From: Urechis unicinctus
Taxonomy: Eukaryota; Annelida; Polychaeta; Xenopneusta; Urechidae
NCBI GenBank assembly: GCA_034190875.2
Contig: CM067355.1
Location: forward strand, 33,673,314-33,737,313
Length of the DNA: 64,000 nucleotides
Reading direction: 5' to 3'
Position numbers and translations under genes: made by a program. Below are positions 1 to 11,429 of this stretch, one piece after another (position 1 is the stretch's first letter; each line of letters begins with the position of its first letter). The notes under the pieces were generated by a model. The model had not been told where the DNA came from. It saw nothing but the letters and a program-made list of their open reading frames with translations, and searched no databases.

Positions 1-45
1 AGAGAGAGAGAGAGGTGGGGGGGTAGGGGGAGAGAGAGAGAGAGA
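1..45. repeat. (GA)n microsatellite at window edge
   Basis: Runs of ga dinucleotides interrupted by a G-rich stretch. It continues beyond the left edge. Confidence 0.9.
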
Positions 46-207
46 GTGCTTGGTAGTACACCTAGATACTCGGTGCGAAGAGTACCAGCTCTAACAGACA
101 GACACCGCCGCTCACAGGGCGCTCCCGGATCAGCTGACAGCCGCAAGATACCAAGCTCCTCTTCCTATGCAATGTCTGATACGAAGTCATTGAAAGTAAG
201 GACTTAC

Positions 208-335
208 CTGAAGAATATACTCCCCGGACTCGGTCAGATGCTTTACATACACGACGGTGCTGAAGTTGTTTGAGACGCCGCCGGGCTTGTTGCGATTCTC
301 CACTCGGCTGTATGGTGGGGGACGATAAACCGTGA
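208..335 (-). CDS. Candidate internal exon of an unidentified gene
   Basis: On the minus strand, 42 open codons (plus two phase bases) end in CAG followed by a consensus donor GTAAG. The peptide has a plausible coding composition (it includes NKPGGVSNNF and ends near GEYILQ). The proposed acceptor AG at 336-337 is weak. A second possible acceptor with a better pyrimidine tract lies near 313, and another frame crosses it and meets a GTAAGT at about 340, so the left boundary of the exon is unsure. Any gene would continue off the left edge of the window. No family recognised. Confidence 0.3.
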
Positions 336-340
336 CTTAC

Positions 341-1985
341 ATAAGAGCAATCCGGGTTACATTCCACGTGGATGACCGCCCTCTGGTGTGTCCTCGTGGA
401 AGCTGTCGGGCTTGTTATGTAAGAGAACAATAGCGATATCTCAGCTTTTGCTGATCGTGGACTTTGCGTCTGCGCATCTGGATGATATGAAAGCGGCAGA
501 TACGGGCCGCGGCTACATCAGTCGGCCTGCACCTTCTAAGCCGGGTGTGTACGAGCGATGCGGAATATCCCGAAGGCTAGGCTGGCCTAACTTTTTCGCC
601 CCAGACGCGCTTGACCTCGCTCTAGAGAGCCGAGTGTTCATTCAGACAGCCTATCCGTGGTGCGTATCAAAACCTGCCTTCCCCGTGGATAAATCGGATG
701 ATCCGGTTGCAGTAGTTTGCGGTGGGCTGTCTCTGAAGCGGTAACCCTGATGCTTGGAGGGTGGGCTCAAATGAGGACTGTCTGGGTCATAATGCGCCGC
801 CGGAGAGACGAACGAAGTGGAGTTAGTTTAAGCGGGGGATGGGGGGGTTTTGTTTGTGTTTTGGTGGGGTGAGTGTAATGTTAGGAATTGAGGCTTTTGA
901 CTGATCCACTGTGTTGATTGTAAGCTCTGTATCGCCCGGCAGACACACAGGAGGCGGTGTGGACGCAGTAGACTTTGTACTCTCCACGCTGTCGATGTGT
1001 CGCCCTTAATTACTAGAAGTGATACCGACGCTCGGTTCTCTAAGCTAAGATTTTGCGCGTTTGTATTTGCAATTTCGATATCAAAATTGGACAATGTTGC
1101 CCTCCATTATCAGATAGCTTCAACTAATGTATGCTTACATATAACAAAGAAGGGTCTTGATGCCACTTGACTTCCTCCCATCGAGGAGACACAAAGATCG
1201 TGGATGTATTGTACACTGTCCCCTCATTGCCGACCGATAATTGTGCCATACTGTTGATGACAGGTGCCAGCCCACTCCGCACGGCATGACAACCATAATA
1301 ACCTCTTTTTTCATGTCGTATTTGAATTGGATTAAACTACAAACTCGCTTGAAGAATTTTCAAGGTCACAGAAAAATACTTAATTTTACTTGCAACAACA
1401 GGATACTGGCATGGACTTTGTTGACCATTTTGACACCAGAAAAGTTCTATAAATTGCTCAATCATTGTCGTTGACCTTGCTGTAATTTTCAAGATCATAT
1501 GATCTACCTAAGTCATTTTGTTCAGTAGAATGCATTTCCACCTATTTGTCTCCATTCCTATTTGTTTTCTTTTGAAAAAGTTTATATTTGCTTGTAGCTT
1601 TGGGCATTCGCAAGCGTTCCTCTGCAGGATGTCAGCATGAATTATGCTTAGTTTTCCGAATAGATGCAGGATGTCAGCATGAATTATGCTTAGAAGCAGG
1701 ATGAAAGTTAGACAAATAATTGAATAAGCATGAAAATCGTTAATATCCGTCCTATCTTCTATTGAAATAAAAATCATTCACCGATTCCCAACAACGCTAA
1801 GTGATTATATCCAAAAATTCGAGTCCAATCGGTGACCCCAATCGGTGACCCCAGCTGTGATTGTGACCTTTGTAAAGTTAGATTTCTAATTATTGAATAT
1901 TCATTAGACATGTTCGTTGATCTTCGTGAAAGCCCCTACTTGACCAATCAATGCAATGGTTGTGACCCGGAATTTACCTTCGTTG
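341..1985. other. No gene or repeat recognised
   Basis: Open frames here are short and show no family motif. A short direct repeat containing ggatgtcagcatgaattatg occurs near 1627 and 1670. Confidence 0.5.
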
Positions 1986-1992
1986 CGCGCGT

Positions 1993-2775
1993 CCGGGACA
2001 AGTGATTGTACCTGTCGGACAAGTGACATGCCTAGACATGTCACTTGTCCGAATGCAACAGGTGAGCTGAGCGGTACCCTTAATCATACAGTTGGCGAGA
2101 GAAGCAGACACAACTGGTCTCTTTTAGCGTGAAACAAATCGGAGTGTTGCACAATGCCAATCTCCTTGCGCATCGGCTTCTGCGCAGGCTAGGATTCGCC
2201 TCTGCACCACATATATCGCTTTGGGGCAAATTCGGGCAATTACGCGAGCAAATATTGATACGAATTATCAACTCTTAAATGTTAAAAAAATATTTTCTGC
2301 TGTGTTCGATTAGAAGAATAATGTACATTTTGTTATGGAATACTTTTCTGTAGGTCCAAAATGATGCATTTATCGGTAATAATATTTCCGCAGACGTTTC
2401 ATGGCCGTCAGGCGTTTCTGAAAATGCTGCGTAGAAAGCAAAGAACGTTCATAATCAAAGACATCAAAATGCTGCCTTTGTGCGCAGTAAACACAACTTT
2501 ATTTTCCAAAGAAGGGCTTACATCCGAGCTTCTCCGAAAGCTTCATTCATGTTGACCATTCATGTTTGTTTATGTTTGACGGGCGCTGGTCAAAACCGGG
2601 TCAAATCGCATGCGCTCCGTTAACTTTGGCAGAGATGTTATGTTAACACGAAGCGTCAAACATATCTGCCATGGAGAGTGGCAGAATGCGTGCCCGGCTC
2701 ATAAAAATCACTCGTCCGGTTGGACAAGATGACTAGGCAAGTCACTTGTCCGACAGGACCAATCACTTGTCCCGG
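1993..2775. mobile_element. Inverted-repeat (MITE-like) element, about 0.8 kb
   Basis: The segment at 1993-2035, starting ccgggacaagtgattg, returns as its reverse complement at 2733-2775 with few mismatches, giving terminal inverted repeats of about 43 bp. No transposase frame lies between them, so this looks non-autonomous. No clear target-site duplication was seen. Part of the inner right end (cactcgtccggttggacaag) is related to repeats at 23.9 kb and 37.4 kb. Confidence 0.55.
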
Positions 2776-3175
2776 GTAAGCGGACAACCATTGGTACCGA
2801 ACCCTAACCCATTCCAAGCATTTCATCGAGAGCAGTAGCTAACAACGTATAGCAAAATGTTGCCCCGTCCCAGCAGGCACATTCACAAAACAGTCATGAC
2901 CCATCAAGCAGCCGAGCGAACAATCCTTTTATAAGTCTTTCAATACCACGCCATGCGACTGTTGCGCGTAATCGAGGGCTTCCGTTGGAGTCATTTCCAT
3001 GGTGATGTAACAGCACATATGTCAGTTCATGTGAAAACAGGTCTAAAGCGGAGCGTATAAACACAAATGTGGCGCCAAATCTTCGTAAAATGTGACTCAG
3101 AGACGAAACCTCAAAAGTACCCGAGAGACGCAGCCACGCATTAGGCATCCCAAATCTGAGATGCTGTATCACTTG
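2690..3175 (-). repeat. Divergent reverse-strand copy of the dispersed repeat at 23.7 and 37.2 kb
   Basis: The reverse complements of segments around 2695-2730 (ctcataaaaatcactcgtcc) and 3100-3170 (cctcaaaagtacccgagaga, gcatcccaaatctgagatgc) match the two better-preserved copies at 23670-23915 and 37166-37415. This copy is clearly older, and its middle part is different. Confidence 0.5.
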
Positions 3176-3180
3176 GAATC

Positions 3181-5087
3181 ATGTTCTCAGCCTAGACTTT
3201 GGGACGCAGTATTGAATATCATTTACATGAAAACAGGACCCGCAGTCAATGGCTAGGGGACATTGACTAGGACGCCACTATAGTGTAGGAATTTGAGGGA
3301 CTTCGAAAGGGGATGTGACCACCCTCTGAGTTTCACTGCTAGTCGTACATATCTTAGTTGCTAAAAACGACGCACACACACACACGGAATTGTCAGATGG
3401 TTACAAAAGTAACCTGCCTTACCTTGTATCCTCTGCTTAGAGAGACAAATCAAACCCTGCACCAAGTCACCTTTTCTGGGATGAAGACCAAGTGGGCGCC
3501 GACACCATCACCAGCCAGTCTCCTTTACGGGAGTCAAAAGTACGGGAGATACAAGGACGAAGAGGATGGGGCCAATTCATACACAGTCACTTACCAGTTA
3601 CCCAGGTGGCCTGCTACATACCGATCTACACTGGTCCGTTCCACGGAGGGGTGTTCCTATAGAGTATTGAACCTTAATGAACCATCTCTACATCTCTGTC
3701 AAATATAAAAATGCAAAAATAGATAACGCTTGTTATACGATCCAGGTGTCTTCGGTCGTTTACAATACATCTAAAGTTGAAAACGCGCGGAGTTTGAACG
3801 ATAATATCAGAAAATAGTAAAATTGCGCATGCGTAGTTTACCGGTCCAAATTGCTATTTTTGTAAACAAAGTTCCGAGGCTGTCTCAATGCGACTTAATC
3901 GATTAATCACCGACGATGTTGTATTTCAATGAATGAATGGTAAACGAGTTATTTTAGCAACTACACACAAATGGAAGCAAAATAAAAATTGACCCAAATC
4001 GCCGAAAAATGCAACTTTTAAAACAAACTGAAACTAACCGCAAAATCATTAGCGTGTACATGACGTCTGTTCTGGCTGCGAACTCGCCGAACATTGGTGA
4101 CTTTATACTGAGGTCGAGCTCAGCTATTTATACTTTTATATAGTTTATTTATATTTCTTTCATAGTCCACATTGGCTATCCATTTATATTGCATATGATT
4201 CTGTATTATCTAGTATACCTTTAATTAACACCTATGTGTGACACGCTGTAATTTTCCAGTTACGTATTGCTTCAAAAGCTGATTTTGGCATAAATCTGTT
4301 TATCACTGGTATGATCCAATAAATCTCATATCGTGTACATTCTATAGAAGACATTATAGTCCTGTACAAGGAATATCCTGCTCAAATTGGCCATAATGTC
4401 GCGTTGTGCACAAGAACACCACACTGAGGTTTCAAGCCGTCGCCCATCAGATTCAAAACATGTCCCGTCCCAGGTGCTTTCCTCATCACTTCCTCTTTCA
4501 TTTGCCTTTTCTTTTTTCATTTTTCCGAATCAAACGTCTTCTTCTTTGGCTCCAATTGGTAAGGTAGACGTTGTCCACTTTCAAATCGCAACACAATGCA
4601 TTGAAATATTCTGTACCAAGCCAAATTCTAGCAAATTCTCGCAAAACGACCGCCAGTAAGCAACGTGCCCGATTGATGGCACTGTTTGCGCCTGTGACGT
4701 CACAGCACAATATTGGCGGTGACTATGAAATCAGCCCCGTACCTAGCAATCGAAAAAACGAGGAAAACTTTCTTAACTTAGGTTCTCGACTTCTTTAAAA
4801 CCCGGAAATATTCAATAAATGGGTGAAGTCCATGATAATATTATCTCGTTAAGTTTGTTGGTGTATCAAAAGTCAGTCACTAGACTACACAAACATGATA
4901 TGTGTACGTGGGCACATTTAGCTAAAGAATCGTTCACCAAAGACAATATTAGGAAGGCCACGATCAGGTATAGCTGTCCGAAAAGAGCAAACAGATCAAG
5001 CTAAATAATGCCATTATTTATATTAGTAAGTAAAGGGAAGAAAATTATGAAAAATATTCCTTCCATTTTACTGATGGGAGAGATATA
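3181..5087. other. No gene recognised
   Basis: Non-coding-looking sequence, AT-rich from about 4130 to 4360. The open frames are short and without motifs. Confidence 0.5.
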
Positions 5088-5165
5088 GATCCACCAGACT
5101 GATCCACCAGACTGATCCACCAGACTGATCCTCCAGACTGATCCACCAGACTGATCCACCAGACT
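5088..5165. repeat. 13-bp minisatellite, 6 copies
   Basis: Six head-to-tail copies of gatccaccagact, one with a single base change. Confidence 0.95.
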
Positions 5166-5359
5166 GATCTGGGACGATAGTTTGTGACATGTGTGTGTTA
5201 TCTGTATAGTAAAAACATCAAAATAACTTGTGCTTGTTGGTACTAAGGGACCTCACTCTAGCGACCTCCCTTGGGACTGAGCCCAAATAGTCCATCATTC
5301 ATGTAAACTAAAGGGAATTCCACAGATATCACGTTATATCACATACCTCCACAAAGATC

Positions 5360-5708
5360 ACGTCATTCATTGCGACACAGGATGCAGCTGCTCCATAACT
5401 CGATTCTCCTCATTCATTGCGACACAGGATGCAGCTGCTCCATTAACTCGATTTCTCCTCATTCATTGCGACACAGGATGCAGCTGCTCCATTACTCGAT
5501 TCTCCTCATTTATTGCGACACAGGATGCAGCTGCTCCATAACTCGATTCTCCTCATTCATTGCGACACAGGATGCAGCTGCTGCTCCTCATTCATTGCGA
5601 CACAGGATGCAGCTGCTCCATTACTCCATTCTCCTCATTCATTGCGACACAGGATGCAGCTGCTCCATTACTCCATTCTCCTCATCCATTACTCGATTCT
5701 CCTCATCT
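5360..5708. repeat. About 46-bp minisatellite
   Basis: Tandem units containing cattgcgacacaggatgcag followed by ctgctccattactcgattct. About seven full or shortened units, with unit-length variation at the right end. Confidence 0.95.
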
Positions 5709-5835
5709 TCCATCCCTTCATGAACCGGGTTCTATTGTTCATACAAACATGTTACATTCTTATTAACCTTGTCTTATAATGCGGGTTGCCGTCTTTCCAG
5801 ATATGTTAATAGCGTGGATTTTGTTCGTTTGCACT

Positions 5836-6500
5836 ATATGACCGCTTCGCTGCAAGTGCCTTTAAATTGACAGCTTCGCTGGATGTCTTTTAATTAAATG
5901 GCACTATATGACAGCTTCGCTGGATGTCTTTTAATTCGATGGCACTATTTGACAGCTTCGCTGGATGTCTTTTTTTGGCAATTGACAGCTTCGCTGGATG
6001 TCTTTTAATTCGATGGCACTATTTGACAGCTTCGCTGGATGTCTTTTAATTCGATGGCACTATTTGACAGCTTCTATGGATGTCTTTTGATTTGATGGCA
6101 CTATTTGACAGCTTCGCTGGATGTCTTTTAACTCGATGGCACTATTTGACAGCTTCGTTGGATGTCTTTTAATTCGATGGCAATATTTGACAGCATCTAT
6201 GGATGTCTTTTAATTAGATGGCACTATTTGACAGCTTCGCTGGATGTCTTTTAATTCGATGGCATTATTTGACAGCTTCGCTGGATGTCTTTTAATTAAA
6301 TGGCACTATTTGACGGCTTCGCTGGATGTCTTTTAATTAAATGGCACTATTTGACAGCTTCTATGGATGTCTTTTAATTTGATGGCACTATTTGACAGCT
6401 TCGCTGGATGTCTTTTAATTTGATGGCACTATTTGACAGCTTCACTGGATGTCTTTTAATTAAATGGCACTATTTGACAGCACTATTCGATGGCACTATT
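5836..6500. repeat. About 41-bp minisatellite, roughly 15 copies
   Basis: Tandem units of gacagcttcgctggatgtct followed by tttaattcgatggcactattt, with scattered changes (ttctatgg for ttcgctgg, taaat for tcgat) and one shortened unit near 5970. Confidence 0.95.
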
Positions 6501-7370
6501 TGAGTGGCGAAAGGATCAAGTAACTACGCATGCGTAATTCCATTATCTTCCGGTATTACCACTCAACCTCCACTCATTGTCAGCTTTACATGCCTCGAAG
6601 CAACTACCGCACGCCATATAAAGGTTATGTTTCTCGTCCCGTCAGGCATGAGAAATCAGACTTAACAACAGCTAACACAACTCGAGAGGTGTAGTTAACA
6701 CTCGGACGCCCACATAATCGTTCCTTTGTTTGGTTACATAATAGCTGCTTTGTTGGACACGATTAACAACAATAGTTACACTCATAAAGAAAGCCAATCC
6801 ACTCAGACTAGTTGATAGTCTGGCTGGATCGTCATCATGACAATCACTGCCGTGGCAACGGGCAATCTCAAAGCGCCAGTGATTGTTTTTTTCAATTTTC
6901 AAGCTACAACTTTTCTTCGAGCTAATATCAGGAGAAAACTATCACGAATTTACAACTACATTTAATCAATTAATGTTCAGAAAACTAAATTGCGATACGA
7001 CCATTATCGACGGAGAAATGACAAGATAACTAACCGATTTCATTTTTGCGAAAGTAACGTCATCGACAACCATAACATTTTGAGATTCGATTATCGCTGT
7101 CTCGGACAACAATTGACCCAATTTTTGTAACTATTGAACCGAGATTAACGATTTTTATAAGCGATTGAAATCATTAGGAAAATTGTCTATGTGAATTTTA
7201 TTTTGAATGACAAGGTCGGTAGCTGCGCGCACGCGCAGACAAGGTTCTTCGCAAGCGACCTTTTGCATGTACATGTGTCATTTACTCATTGATTATCTTA
7301 GAGGGGGATATGTATTCAACGATATCGCATTGACAATTAAAAAAAAAGATAACACTTATCGATACCCGCA
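6501..7370. other. No gene or repeat recognised
   Basis: Unique-looking sequence. Short open frames only. Confidence 0.45.
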
Positions 7371-7374
7371 GCTG

Positions 7375-7575
7375 TCCTGAGTAGGGGTGTGTCCCGGGAC
7401 CTAGCAAACCCGTACCCGTCGTACAAGGTGAAAATGGCAAAAGTATACCCCGTCGTACAAATACAATGCCCAATAAAACCCGTCGTACAAGCCGAGAGGC
7501 CGAAAAAAATATACCCCGTCGCGCGGCACATTTATAATACCTCTGTACATTTAAGTGCCCCCACCCCCCGGGATC
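7375..7575. repeat. Dispersed repeat with internal gtcgtacaag motifs, copy 1
   Basis: Begins gagtaggggtgtgtcc, carries several spaced cccgtcgtacaa motifs and ends in tttaagtgcccccacccccc. The same order of blocks is found at 62325-62580 inside intron 1 of the aminopeptidase gene, so this is an interspersed family. Open frames in this interval only reflect the repeat. Confidence 0.7.
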
Positions 7576-8274
7576 CGCATCCACATGGCGAGTGAAACTG
7601 AAACTGCGGAATGTGAAGTCATATTTCCATGTTGTGGGTTGCCGTGATTCTGAAAGTTCACGTGACATTTGCTAAATAATCACGAGACAGTGGATAACTA
7701 AAATTATGTAGTTCAAAGGATATTCATGTCAGTTCTTGACATATATAGATACGTAAGTACACAACATTGAAATAAAACGCTCAGCGCACGATGTACAGCG
7801 CCTCGCGCAGGACGGTATATATTTATATTACCGTCCGACCGGGGCTAAGGTATGCCAACTGAGTTAACTTCATGCCGCTGGCCTCGCATTGGTCAGTGGT
7901 GTGGTCTTTATGTTTGGGGAGGCAACTTTATTCTAACGTTGTTAACATCAGTCGCGCGGTTTTGTTGACATACCGCTTAAGCTGTTAAGTTAGCCACGTA
8001 TTAGATGAATATGCCAACAAGATCGCAGTCGAGTTCGTTTATGTGAATTGTGCAAGAGTAACCCCTCCGCGAGTAATGGCGAGCGGGAATGCAGGATGAT
8101 ACTTGCCACAATGAGCGGGCGATGATAGGGTATTAACAACGAAATTTGCTCGCGAACAATACGTAATTTGAAAGATCCGTGGAAATGTCTCAGACTGAGT
8201 AAAATATCGTAAACCCAGGGAGCGCCGAAGGGCGGGAAACAACGAGAGAGGAAGGGGCATGCGCTAGAGTAAGG

Positions 8275-8340
8275 CAGACCTTTCTGGGCAAAGTGGGCGG
8301 TTCGTTCGAACCCCTCGAACCCCCCCTGGCTACGGGCCTG
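8275..8340 (-). mobile_element. Possible DNA-transposon end (hAT-like MITE terminus)
   Basis: Read on the minus strand the segment starts near caggcccgtagccagg and runs into a G-rich ggggttcgaa stretch. From memory this resembles termini of non-autonomous hAT-like elements common in invertebrate genomes. The other end was not found. Confidence 0.35.
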
Positions 8341-8729
8341 ATTAAAGACAAATACCACGATAATTACTCCATCCAACGCCATATTTTCATAACACTGCTC
8401 CATGCTGAATACAATCGTGATTCGACTCAACTACGCCAAATCGATCGGAATTGGATTCGAGATCCATTGAATTGCACGATGCCACGCGTCACTGACATCA
8501 AAACTATGACGCAACATAACGCTATTCTTTTTTTTTTAAAGAACGCTCATCTACATTTCACTGTGTGCCACAACACCTACTTGCTTTGCTCATCTGTTCT
8601 ATAGCAATTACCTATCTTGGTTTAGCCGGCCATATCGATGCAAACATTAACACCCCGCATTGTTTAGCATACGAACATATTCGACATACATGCGCATATT
8701 GATTCACTTATTACATCAGTAAAACCACG

Positions 8730-10007
8730 TTGATGTTTTACCAATTTCAATTTACATGGGTAAACTTCAACATGACTGCGATTGCAAGGATGTGGTTATT
8801 TTTGCCAATATTATTTCTGGTTGTGGTATTTTCAACGCGGAAGCCATTGCAGCTAATCAAGTCGCAGGTGATACTTATCAGTCAGTTCTCTTCAGCAAAT
8901 ACCCAAGTTGCCCAACTGGAAAACAGGTCGTCAAATTCTGAGAGCATCTATTTCAACGAGAGCGCAACTTCCTTGGTTAGTACGAGCGCAGGTCCGGTAA
9001 TGGCAGAAGAACGAGAAAGCCCGCCAAGTTGCAGCCACCAATTTTTGCGTCGGTTTTACCGATCTCACCACAGGTTCCCAGTGGAAGGTCATTGGACAAA
9101 TGGCTCGAATGCCAGCGACGTGACCTATCACCCCTCAGGATGTGAGCTAAGACCATGTAACATGACGAGATTTTTTTTAAATAATGACATAAAAAATATT
9201 GTGATCATCGGTGATTCACAAGCAATCCGAGGCTATTCAGCAATCCTTTCTGATGTTTTGACGCTTGAAGGTGAGACAACTTGCAAAATAACAGTCAGTT
9301 TGACTGGTAAACAGTGTGATCAATATCTTGAGTCGATCGGTGTTACTTACAGACCTCTCTCTCTCTATCCGTTTGAGACGACGCGACCTTTATTACGTCA
9401 GCTATATACATACACATGCTCGTTAGGAGCAAATAACATTAATGTGTCGTACTACATGGTATATGACTGGAATGGACGACCGTTTGAAATATCTGGTATT
9501 CGTAATGAAAAAACACCACTGGTGATGAACGATGCGGCCTTTATCTTTAAACACTTATTACCAGACTTGTCACCAGACTTGCTGATGCTGTTTTCTGTAT
9601 TCAACCATCTGAAACAGGATATACCAATAGACCAGGCAGCCTTCATCAAGTATAATCAGGAGTTTGTGGAGCTCGTCAAATCCACGGTACCCAAGTCCAC
9701 AGTCATCCAATGGCTAACGACACCGCTTGAATACGAGTCCGGTCGAAGGAATCAGTCGCTTAAATATAAAAACAAACTATGGGGCGGAGTACTGGCAAAC
9801 ACAGCTGTGGTGCGCTTTAATAACTGGCTGTATGATCTCATCGAAGATGATCTTGTGACACAAAATTCGAACTGGTTAGGTTTCTTCAATGCAGCCAATC
9901 TTTCACGAGGTCATCCGGATTGGAGCGTAGATGGTGTCCATTACCAACCTGTATTTTACGAGAAATTGATGGAATATACATTTATAACAATGTGCCATGG
10001 CTTGTGA
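8730..10007 (+). CDS. Type II membrane SGNH-hydrolase-like glycoprotein (PC-esterase/NXPE-type fold)
   Basis: An intact intronless frame of 425 residues. A hydrophobic segment at about residues 21-34, after a short N-terminus, predicts a signal anchor with the C-terminus in the secretory lumen. A low-complexity stem rich in N-glycosylation sequons (NRS, NES, NGS, NAS, NMT) follows. The catalytic-type signatures are IVIIGDSQ (GDS block, residues 161-163) and a C-terminal D401-GV-H404 (DGVH), the spacing expected of SGNH/GDSL hydrolases such as carbohydrate O-acetyl-modifying enzymes and NXPE-like proteins. Met2 or Met15 are alternative starts; the first keeps the longest N-terminus. An AATAAA lies 263 bp after the stop, so the 10.1-kb minisatellite would fall in the 3' UTR. 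A 5' non-coding exon is possible. Substrate is not inferable. Confidence 0.8.
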   Translation: MMFYQFQFTWVNFNMTAIARMWLFLPILFLVVVFSTRKPLQLIKSQVILISQFSSANTQVAQLENRSSNSESIYFNESATSLVSTSAGPVMAEERESPPSCSHQFLRRFYRSHHRFPVEGHWTNGSNASDVTYHPSGCELRPCNMTRFFLNNDIKNIVIIGDSQAIRGYSAILSDVLTLEGETTCKITVSLTGKQCDQYLESIGVTYRPLSLYPFETTRPLLRQLYTYTCSLGANNINVSYYMVYDWNGRPFEISGIRNEKTPLVMNDAAFIFKHLLPDLSPDLLMLFSVFNHLKQDIPIDQAAFIKYNQEFVELVKSTVPKSTVIQWLTTPLEYESGRRNQSLKYKNKLWGGVLANTAVVRFNNWLYDLIEDDLVTQNSNWLGFFNAANLSRGHPDWSVDGVHYQPVFYEKLMEYTFITMCHGL

Positions 10008-10117
10008 CAAAATATAAGGGGTCTCGATTGAAAGAAAATCTAATCAGAAGGGTCATTTTGTTTTGGTGATTTATGACAAGGATAACCTCCATGTAGAAGA
10101 TGATATGAGAAGGTAAT

Positions 10118-10238
10118 AGGAGCAGGATGCAGGAGCAGGATGCAGGATGCAGGAGCAGGATGCAGGAGCAGGATGCAGGAGCAGGATACAGGATACAGTG
10201 GCAGGATGCAGGAGCAGGATGCAGGAGCAGGATGCAGG
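10118..10238. repeat. 13-bp-based GC-richer minisatellite
   Basis: Tandem copies of gcaggatgcaggag and shortened forms, about ten units. It lies between the stop codon of the SGNH-like gene and its likely poly(A) signal. Confidence 0.9.
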
Positions 10239-10269
10239 ATGGAGCCCTGTGGACAAAGTCTTCCAACAT

Positions 10270-10275
10270 AATAAA
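10270..10275 (+). terminator. Candidate poly(A) signal of the SGNH-like gene
   Basis: AATAAA on the plus strand, 263 bp after the TGA that ends the 425-residue frame. It is the first canonical signal downstream. Confidence 0.45.
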
Positions 10276-10551
10276 CATTTTCTTCCCCCAGTTACTTGCG
10301 ACAAAGAGTGCTATTTGTTTCAACAAGGCTTCTCTCGTGAATCCCGTATAGTACAATCACTACCATGCGATTTCTTAAAATTTCAATCTATTTACATTTA
10401 ATGAATTGCCCATTGTATGTCGCCCTATTTAATCCTTTGTTTGCCTCAGCCAATGGTTGAAGATTTATTGATTAAAATTTTGGTTTAAGATAAAGACGAT
10501 GATTAATTAGAATGTAAAATCAAGCGCCCCCTCCAATCACACCGGCCACGA

Positions 10552-10652
10552 AGACACCTGTCAGGTACGCAAAAGAGGTACCGACTCTATGCACGGTACC
10601 TGTCAGGTACGCAAGAGGTACCGACTCTATGTACGGTACCTGTCGGAGACGT
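10552..10652. repeat. Two tandem copies of a unit of about 43 bp
   Basis: The segments cacctgtcaggtacgcaa and gaggtaccgactctatg occur twice in the same order. Confidence 0.85.
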
Positions 10653-10899
10653 TTTTAACTATATTATTACGAATTACCGGAAGGATTTCTTTTGGCAAAT
10701 GTTTTGTTACAATTATGTAATCTGTCCTCGTGCGTTATGTAGATTTAAGTTGATTGGAAGAGAGTTCACATCTCGACATCGTCGGGCGTGGTCCAATCAT
10801 AGCACAAGCGACCGAGTCATCCAGTGCACTCTACATCTTTCACTTTAGACGATATTTAAATGTATGAATATGCATGCATTCACAATATAGCGTGATGGT

Positions 10900-11410
10900 G
10901 TGTCATTGTTTGAATGACAGTGGTCTGCCCTGTGTTATCGTGTAATTCAGTGAATCTAGTGTGCAATGCAGTATGTTATGGGTAGTTTAGTTATTTGATC
11001 AAGCAAATGTTACACAGTAGGGTGTAGTATTTAGTCAAACACAGTTATACAGCCTGTAGTGTAGCAAGTTAGTCAAGCCAAATTGTATACAGCGTAGGGT
11101 ATAGTGGTTTAGTCAAGTGTAGAGTTACACAGAGTGGAGCGATGTGACTTAGTGAACCACAAAGTCATTCAGTGTGAGATGGTGTATTTTTTAGAAGCAT
11201 AATATTATTTAGTGGTGGGTGCTGTAGTTAATTAATCACAATGTTATACTGCGTGGGATGGAGTTATGTTAGAAGTAGTGTAATTCAGTAGAGCACAGCG
11301 TGTTACAGCTTGGGGTGATGTAATATAGTCAATCATAATGTTATACAAATAGTCAATCATAATGTTATACAAATAGGAGAGGTGAAACTTGTACGCAGCT
11401 GGAAGTCATT
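10900..11410. repeat. Degenerate tandem repeat
   Basis: Recurring but strongly diverged blocks of the type gtagtttagtcaa, followed by acagttatacag and gtggggtgatgt, roughly 40-50 bp apart. It grades into the younger array on its right, which shares cagtgtaata-type words. Confidence 0.55.
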
Positions 11411-11429
11411 TAGTGAAGCCAGACATTAG

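Noticed and set aside
7282-7668. A 128-codon minus-strand frame
   Set aside because: It covers the dispersed gtcgtacaag repeat, which recurs at 62.4 kb and has no conserved protein between the copies.
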